Source: Alisma plantago-aquatica
Lineage: Eukaryota > Streptophyta > Magnoliopsida > Alismatales > Alismataceae
Direction: 5' to 3'
Length of the DNA: 64,000 nucleotides
NCBI GenBank assembly: GCA_963693085.1
Contig: OY856412.1
Span: 963,136,281 to 963,200,280 of the forward strand
Under the pieces are notes generated by a model, which searched no databases, had not been told where the DNA came from, and worked only from the letters and a program-made list of their open reading frames with translations. Of the stretch, positions 57,378 through 64,000 are shown in pieces (positions within the stretch are counted from its first letter, which is position 1; each line of letters begins with the position of its first letter). Both the position numbers and the translations under genes were made by a program.

Positions 57378-58123
57378 AAAAAATATGGCATCTACGTATC
57401 TGGATTGAATTTAGGATATTAAATTTCATATCTGAAAATTTTGACTAGGATATATGATATGGTTGTATCCGCTTTGGAAAAATCCAAATCTCACAAATAT
57501 ATGCATATATTATTTATATATATATTATCTATATATAAATATAAAAATATGGACATTTTATCATATATTTATTGCAATATCAATATTTTTATATATAATA
57601 TATTTATTAATAATACATTTAATGATTCTGGGTTCGGATCAGATATTTATCCGAATTAGGATATTATTCGTTGGGGATCGGATTCGGATATTATTACATG
57701 GTATTCCATGGATATCATGGATCGTATTTTTTCTTCTATATTCGGATATCGGTATAGCACTATCAGCATCGTATTCGATCCATTTACATATTTACTTATT
57801 AATTAGTATCTTAGCTTCGTTGCTAATTTGTTTCAATTTGTTATTATTCATCTATCAGCTGTCAGCTTTGTTTTTTACTATAATTGGATAATATGCTGCA
57901 AACAACTTTGATGCAGCATATGACGCATGTTTGGCATTCATCAAGTTTGACAGTCCACCTACTAAATTGTAAGGTTTTACAACGAAAATGATTATGTCAC
58001 GCGCGGCAGCTGCAAGCGCGCCTCACGCGTGGGGAGGGAGTGGTTTGTTTGGGGAGAGGGTGATTTGAGGATGCTGATGTGGTGGATTTTAATTGGATAT
58101 GTTAGTAAAGGTTGTGTAATATG

Positions 58124-59305
58124 CAAATAAATTTATTTTTGCTTATAACTTTTGAACCGTGATGAATTTTTTAACGAAACAAAAACTATTGGATTCGTTA
58201 TGAAAACTACATTCCAACAAGACTAATATTGATATATTTTTAACAAAAAAATATAAAAATGATATGAATAGAATATTCTAGAAGCCAATGAATCATTTTG
58301 GACGTCAATTAACCATCTTTGGGTGTTAATAGTCATTTATGGGTGTCATTAGCCATTTATTGGCGTCGTTATAATTCTAAGTGTCAATGAACTATTTTGG
58401 GTGCCATTTAGTAGTCTTAGGTGTCAAACAGACATATACATATGTGGTTGTCGTTATGTTATTTTAGTTGTCAATACCTTATTTGGGTGTCATTTTAAAC
58501 TTCTGGGTGTCAATGAACCATTTTGGGCGTCAATTACGTTATTTGGGCGTCATCTTTATACTTTTGGGTGTCAATGAACTATTTTGGGCGTCAATTAACC
58601 ATTTTTTGGTGTGAATAACCATTTATGGGCTCCATAGCATCCAAAAATACCTTATTTGGGAGTCATTTTAAACTTCTGGGTGTCAATGAACTATTTTGGG
58701 CGTCAAGTACCTTATTTGGGCGTCATCTTTATACTTTTGGGTATCAATGAACCATTGTGGACGTCAATTAACTATTTTTTGGTGTCAATAACCATTTACG
58801 GGTGTCATAGCATCCAAAAATGCCTTATTTGGGTGTCATTTTAAACTTCTGGGTGTCAATGAACCATTTTGGGCGTCAATTACCTTATTTGGGCACCATC
58901 TTTATACTTTTTGGTATAAATGCACTATTTTGGGCATCAATTAACCATTTTTGGGCGTCAATAACCATTTATGGGTGCCATAGCATCCAAAAATGGATAT
59001 ATAGCGCCAAAAAATGGTTAAGTAGTTGTTTTGGTTGTCAATACCTTATTTGGGCGTCATCTTTATACTTCTAGGTGTCAATAAACTATTTTGGGTATCA
59101 ACTAACCATTTTTGTGTGTCAATAACTATTTATGGGTGTCATAGTTGGTTGTCAATTAACCTATATGTATCTTTTTATATTTTTTTTTCAAAAATATGTC
59201 AATATTAAGCTTGTTAGATTGCATTTTTCGTAATGAAACCAATGTTATTTATTTTAATAAAAAATTCATTACGGTTCAAAAGTTATAAGTGAAATAAATT
59301 TATTT
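58124..59305. mobile_element. Inverted-repeat element filled with a GGGTGTCAAT minisatellite
   Basis: Arms at about 58124-58290 and 59145-59305 are inverted copies (shared word CTTATAACTTTTGAACCG). GC-rich outer flanks (57.99-58.04 and 59.34-59.43 kb, GCGCG words) may be the true ends. Between the arms lies an array of about 21-bp units of the type GGGTGTCAATGAACCATTTT, grouped in a higher-order unit of about 160 bp that includes CATAGCATCCAAAAATG. Frames such as 58656-58844 are repeat artefacts. No transposase and no clear target duplication. Confidence 0.65.
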
Positions 59306-60006
59306 GTCTATTGCATAATTTCAAAAAAACCACTCAATCACCATCCGCCATGTGGCGGCAGTTTGGCTGCTGGGTTGAGGTTGGTTTGGGGTGCGCGTGA
59401 AACTGCACGTGAGCAGCGTGAGCGTCCCCAAAACTTAATGAGTTTTTTCCCAAAACCCCCCTCACATTCACCAAAATTCCAGAAAAATCCCCCTCTTATC
59501 TGAAATCCTCATAACCCCCTCCCTTTTGACTTAAATTCCAACAACCCCCCTCCTCCTAACTCCGTTAGGAATTAACTAACGGGCCACAGCCCTTTGGTGG
59601 TTTCTAGTTAATCGTTAATTATATTTGCACATTTGATTATATAAAACAATCTTTAGCTACTTATATTTGTAATAATAGTTATGTATATTATTTATGTTAT
59701 TATATTACTTAATGTAAACAATAATGATTTTATATTAAATAACTTCCTTCGAACTCATTCCAGTAGGCATACTTTGAGATTACAGATCAGTATTTGACGA
59801 TGTCATATTGTTCAAAATCGGATCTGATTTGAATTATAAATATTAAAAATCAGTATTAATATAGGTCTACTTTAACCGACTCAAATAAAAGAATAATAAT
59901 AATTAAAAAGTTGACCTTACCAACTTATGTAACAATTATCGAAAATACTAGAATGATCTACATGTGCGGACAAGGATAATTTTTTTACTTATATTTTAAT
60001 AAGAGT

Positions 60007-61060
60007 GAGTACCCAGAGAAGTGTTATGGATGGTTTTGGAGAAAAAGGGTGTGCCTATCCAATACATTGACTTGATCAAAGACATGTATGATAGCTCTAC
60101 TGCAAGTGTCAAGACTCCTGGAGGAGAGACACCAACTTTTCCTATTACAGTTGGGGTACACCAAGGATCCACAATCAGCCCATATCTATTCGTTTTGGTT
60201 ATGGATGAGTTAACAAAGAATGTTCAGGATGATATTCCTTGGTGTATGTTATTTGCTGATGATATTGTTTTGATTGACGAAACAAAAGATGGATTGAATG
60301 ATAAAGTTGAATGTTGGAGAAAGGCATTGGAATCAAATGGATTGATGATTAGCAGGAGCAAAACTGAGTATATGCATTGCAATTTCAGCCAATCTCGCAG
60401 TGTGAATGATGGAGCCAAGTTGGACGGAGTAGATATACCAAAATGTGACAAATTTCGTTACTTAGGTTCTATTATTCAAATAGACAGGGATGTCCAAAAT
60501 GATGTTTGTCACCAGATCACTGCAGGATGGTTGAAATGGAGGAGTGCAACTGGAGTTTTATGCGATCAGAAGATCCCTCTCAGGTTAAAAAGTAAGTTTT
60601 ATAGAACAGTTATACAACCAGCCATGCTCTATGGGAGTGAATGTTGGGCGGTGAAGAAACAAGGTCTCAACAAGATGAACGTGGCCGAAATGCGTATGCT
60701 GAGATGGATGTGTGGGAAGACAAGAAAAGATCGTTTGAGAAACGACTATATCAAGAATAAAGTGGGGGTGGCGAGCATTGAGGACAAGTTGCGTGAGGGC
60801 CGACTCAGATGGTACGGACATGTGCAACGCAGACCTACTAGTGCGCCTATATGAAGCAATGCTATTGAGCCAAACACTATAAAAAAAAGAAGAGGAAGGC
60901 CTAAATTAACATGGGATGAGCTTATAAAGAGAGATTTTGAATCTCTACATCTCAATCAGAATATGACCCATGATAGAGCTGAATGGAAACGAAGGATCCA
61001 TGTAGCCGACCCCAACATAGTTGGGATTGAGGCTTAGATGATGATGATGATGATGATGAT
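60007..61060 (+). mobile_element. 5'-truncated RTE-type LINE inside the Mutator-like element
   Basis: Perfect 14-bp target duplication ATTTTAATAAGAGT (59993-60006, 61061-61074). It begins within the RT domain (RVPREVL-equivalent point) and ends in a (GAT)n tail (61037-61060). Same family as the LINE at 47-50 kb. Confidence 0.92.
60021..61036 (+). pseudogene. LINE reverse transcriptase C-terminal half
   Basis: Open from 60021 to 60854 (277 codons): GVHQGSTISPYLF, intact catalytic box LFADDIVLID, thumb region, [30 protein letters not shown] and [13 protein letters not shown] stop in PI-TGA (Arg codon CGA changed to TGA) ends the frame, after which RRGRPKLTWDELIKRD continues in frame to about 61036. 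The N-terminal RT half and endonuclease are missing through 5' truncation. Confidence 0.88.
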
Positions 61061-62149
61061 ATTTTAATAAGAGTCTAGACAAAATAAGCTTAGTTAGTAC
61101 CGAGTTTGGACAAATATGTGTTTATATCAGTTTTGAATTAGACTCTAAAAATAAAAATGTGTAGAACTGTAATTTTGACATACCTAACATATAGAGTGAT
61201 ACGAGTTCATATCAATTATGATTTCTAAATTAAATAAAGAGAGATGATTCTAGATTAATTTATTAATTCAAATAAATTTTAAATTTTAGCCAAAATACTT
61301 ATCCAAATTTGATCTGAGTCTGACTCTTGGAAAATCCTAAAGGAATCAAATTATATTGAAAATTTTCTATATTTTGACTTGATTAAAAATATACATTTTA
61401 TCTCTAAGCTACCAAAGATAGTATGACGTCTTTAAAATTTGTTTTGCTATTCTAAACTGAAAGAATTTGCTCGATATAAAAAAAACTCTCGGCATAAACT
61501 CGTATTTTGATCGATCTATATGTTTGGTGTATCAAAATTATAATTCTATAAATTTTATTTTAAGAGTCTAATTTGAAACTGACATAGACACATATTTGTC
61601 CAAACTCATTACTAACTAATCTTTCTCTTATAAAATTTATGTAAAAAAATGTTCCAGTCCGTCCACGTAGGTCAATCTAGTATTTAAGGTAGGATGGTAA
61701 GGTTAACTTTTTAACTATTATTTTTATTTTGTTCGGTCAAAATAGACCTAGACTAATACTAGTTTCTAATATTTACGATTCAAATCAGATCCAATTTTAA
61801 ACAATATGACACCGTCAGTCTTGAAGTTTGCCTTGTGGAATGAATCGGAAGGAAGTTGTTTAATATAAAAAAATATTATTTACATTAAGTAGTATAATAA
61901 CATAAAGCATATATATAATTATTATGTAGCTAAATATTATTCTATATAATCAAATGTGCTAATATAGTTAATGATTAACTAGAATCAACTATAGAGCCGC
62001 AGCCGTTTGTAACGAAGTTTAGGAGGAGGGGGTCGTTGGAATTTAAGGTAAAAGGGAGGGGGTTATAAGGATTTCAGATAAGAGGGGGTTTTTTTTAGAA
62101 TTTTGGTGAATGTGATGGGGGTTTTGGGAAAAAACTCAAACTTAATCCG

Positions 62150-62280
62150 TTTTACAAAGAGTCCGCTAGCTTGTCCAGTAGATCATTCCATGTTTGTGAG
62201 TCTGCTAGCTTGTCCAGTAGATCATTTTATGTTTGTGAGTTGGCTAGGATGTCGGGTAGATCATTTCATGTTTGTACTCA
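62150..62280. repeat. Three tandem ~43-bp units
   Basis: CGCTAGCTTGTCCAGTAGAT (about 62163), then TGCTAGCTTGTCCAGTAGAT (about 62202) and GGCTAGGATGTCGGGTAGAT (about 62242) begin diverging units that share TTTGTGAGT ends. The frame over it (62103-62366) is an artefact. Confidence 0.75.
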
Positions 62281-64000
62281 TCCCGCTACTTAGTCATCTT
62301 ACTTCAACTATTTGCATTTTATTTCTCTTATTTGCATGTTTGCTTGGAAATCGAGAATGGGTGTAACAAAAAAAGCCCGGTGCAAAAAAATCCAATTCAA
62401 AACTATCTTTTTATACATAAATAAAATTAGAACCAAATATGTTAACAAGAGAGAGTTTACCGACTTTTTTTTCTGCTCATCCTACTACGGACATGTAGGA
62501 TGTTCTATTGTTTATTTTTATTGGCAACCGGGTTTTCAGAACCGTGTTTTCTCCATTTTTATTTTCAACTATCACTGCAAATTCATGCAACACATGAAAA
62601 TATCGGTTAGATTAGTAAATAATTACATTAGGTTCGTTCTGGATCTAGATTAGCATCCGAGCCGAGTAAATTCAAAACTGATGTGCTACATTATTTTATG
62701 CAAATGAATAACATATGAACTGACCCAATTTTGTAATTTCTAACTAAGAAATAATGCACATATTACACAGTCTATGTGCTTTTTGCTTTAGTCTAACTGC
62801 TCCTCGGTTAGCTTCATTTGTTAATCTATCAACTTTGTATGTTAGGTTTATTAGTCAATTCGTTTCAGTGTTTTTCCATGTTGTCCGTTTGAGATTTTTT
62901 TTGCTATAATTAGATAAATATTATGCTACTAGTAATTTAATTCTAGTATATGACACATGCATAGCATCCAACCATTTTGAGAGACAAGCTACTAGTTTGT
63001 AAGGTCGTGCAATGAGTATGTTAGATTGACCAATTAGTCCTTTGTCTTTTTTTAATTTTGCTACTTAATCTTCTTGCTTCAACTATATATTTCTTTGTTT
63101 CTCCTATTGATTTGTCTACTCTATTATATGGAATGGATGACAAAATATTAGTTTGGTTACCAATCAGGTGATTATATATGCCAAACTAAACATGTCCAAC
63201 TCAAAAATGTCTTTTTTGTACACCAGTAAAATTGAAACTATACATGTCAATAAGAGAAAACTTTTTTTCTACTTGCCTACTACTTACTTGTATGTTACCC
63301 AATTGTTATGTTTCTTTATTTGGTAATTATTTTTTCCGTATCGTAATTTGTCTGTTAAATTAGATTATTTTCATCAAAATACATGACGTTTCTTTATTTT
63401 CACAAATTTATCTTGACATTTCAAAAATAACAAACTAATATACATTTCGTATAATACATTGACAAATATGTGTTAACAATAATGTTTAATCTATATTTAA
63501 ATATTGAGGGGCTAAATAATCCTAACATTGTTCGTTAACAATATTTAATGTGATAATGTCAAACATTTTTATATTATGTATAACTTAGTTAATACAATTT
63601 TTAAGATATTGTGGTACATAGCTCCATGTATGTACTTTGTAACTGTGAAAATCATGTAAGCTACTTTGTTCCTTTGTTGCTGGAATAACGCATGCTAAGA
63701 GGATATAAAATCGATAAATAATTATAGTTTCTTATGATTGTATGGTGTCATGATATATTTGTTGTTACAGTTGTAAAATACGCATAGTTTTGAAATTTTT
63801 GAACATCATGATATATTTGTCAAGTAATGAGACAACATGTATTATTATGATATTAACACATTATTTACTTGATATTAACTCCTTATTTTCTCAACTATCA
63901 CTACATATTCGTTACAACTCATGTTAATATCTATTAGAGTTGCTAGAAAAATCTAGCTTGGATTCGTTTCAAAACAAATCATGATAAAATTGGTAAACCC
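62281..64000. repeat. Diverged ~770-bp direct repeats to the window end
   Basis: The segment 62285-62600 (CTACTTAGTCATCTTACTTC; AACAAGAGAGAGTTTACCGA) recurs at 63060-63360 (CTACTTAATCTTCTTGCTTC; AATAAGAGAAAACTTTTTTT). The CTCAACTATCACTACATATT stretch at 63.89 kb matches about 62.56 kb, so a third unit begins. Strongly AT-rich, no coding region seen. Confidence 0.5.

Larger units (their letters stand above)
59440..62137. mobile_element. Mutator-like element with long TIRs (non-autonomous)
   Basis: A perfect 9-bp target duplication AAACTTAAT (59431-59439, 62138-62146), the Mutator hallmark, flanks ends that begin GAGTTTTTTCCCAAAACCCC on both sides. The inverted arms run inward for over 600 bp (left about 59440-61185 less the LINE; right about 61525-62137), leaving a loop of only about 340 bp, so it is fold-back-like. 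No transposase. A LINE is inserted in the left arm. Confidence 0.9.

Noticed and set aside
58656..59208. Frames with repeated YLGVIFILLGIN-type peptides
   Set aside because: Produced by the GGGTGTCAAT minisatellite; frame and length follow the repeat unit.
62103..62366. 87-codon frame with three CPVDHxMFV repeats
   Set aside because: Starts within the Mutator terminal repeat and runs through three 43-bp tandem units; not a gene.

Overview
This is nuclear DNA of a flowering plant with a large, AT-rich, transposon-filled genome. The basis is a single intron-rich plant gene with a plastid-targeting leader, plant LTR-retrotransposon lineages with tRNA-type primer sites, hAT, Tourist and Mutator insertions, and a nuclear copy of chloroplast psbZ. 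I cannot name the species. No operon, CRISPR array, rRNA or tRNA gene was found.

Region 1 (1-29.3 kb) is a nest of LTR retrotransposons. The oldest layer is a decayed Ty1/copia element on the + strand. Its RT fragments lie in alternating orientation (1.26-4.0 kb), followed by RNase H and a 3' LTR that starts at 4537. A Ty3/gypsy, Tekay-like, gag-only element with LTRs of about 6 kb (5164-28172, minus) split that LTR, which resumes at 28173. The 5' LTR of the gag-only element was then hit by a hAT MITE made of GGACC repeats (15341-15852, 8-bp TSD) and by an Athila-like gag-protease element (16056-24085, TSD GTCAA). The Athila-like element still has an open 924-codon gag-pro frame.

Region 2 (29.3-41.2 kb) is intergenic. 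It holds a small tandem duplication, a SINE with a 12-bp TSD (31823-32079), a badly decayed L1-type LINE on the minus strand (about 33.3-38.3 kb), a GA microsatellite, a hairpin-forming duplication, and a Tourist MITE with a TAA TSD (39790-40200).

Region 3 (41.28-56.96 kb, minus strand) is the only clear host gene: quinolinate phosphoribosyltransferase (QPT, NadC family), the NAD-biosynthesis enzyme. I traced nine exons that join in frame to 380 codons, all with GT..AG introns. The introns are swollen. Intron 7 (6.26 kb) is almost wholly a short-LTR retrotransposon (TSD AGAAG) that contains a hAT element and an RTE-type LINE, and the LINE contains a second hAT. Intron 6 holds a Tourist-like element (TSD TTA). 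Intron 4 holds a chloroplast fragment with an uninterrupted 62-codon psbZ frame.

Region 4 (57-64 kb) lies upstream of QPT. It contains small tandem duplications, an inverted-repeat element filled with a GGGTGTCAAT-type minisatellite (about 58.1-59.3 kb), a Mutator-like element with TIRs of more than 600 bp and a perfect 9-bp TSD (59440-62137) that carries a 5'-truncated RTE LINE with its own 14-bp TSD, and then diverged repeats to the window end.

All intervals, splice sites and duplications were read by eye. No alignment or database search was run.
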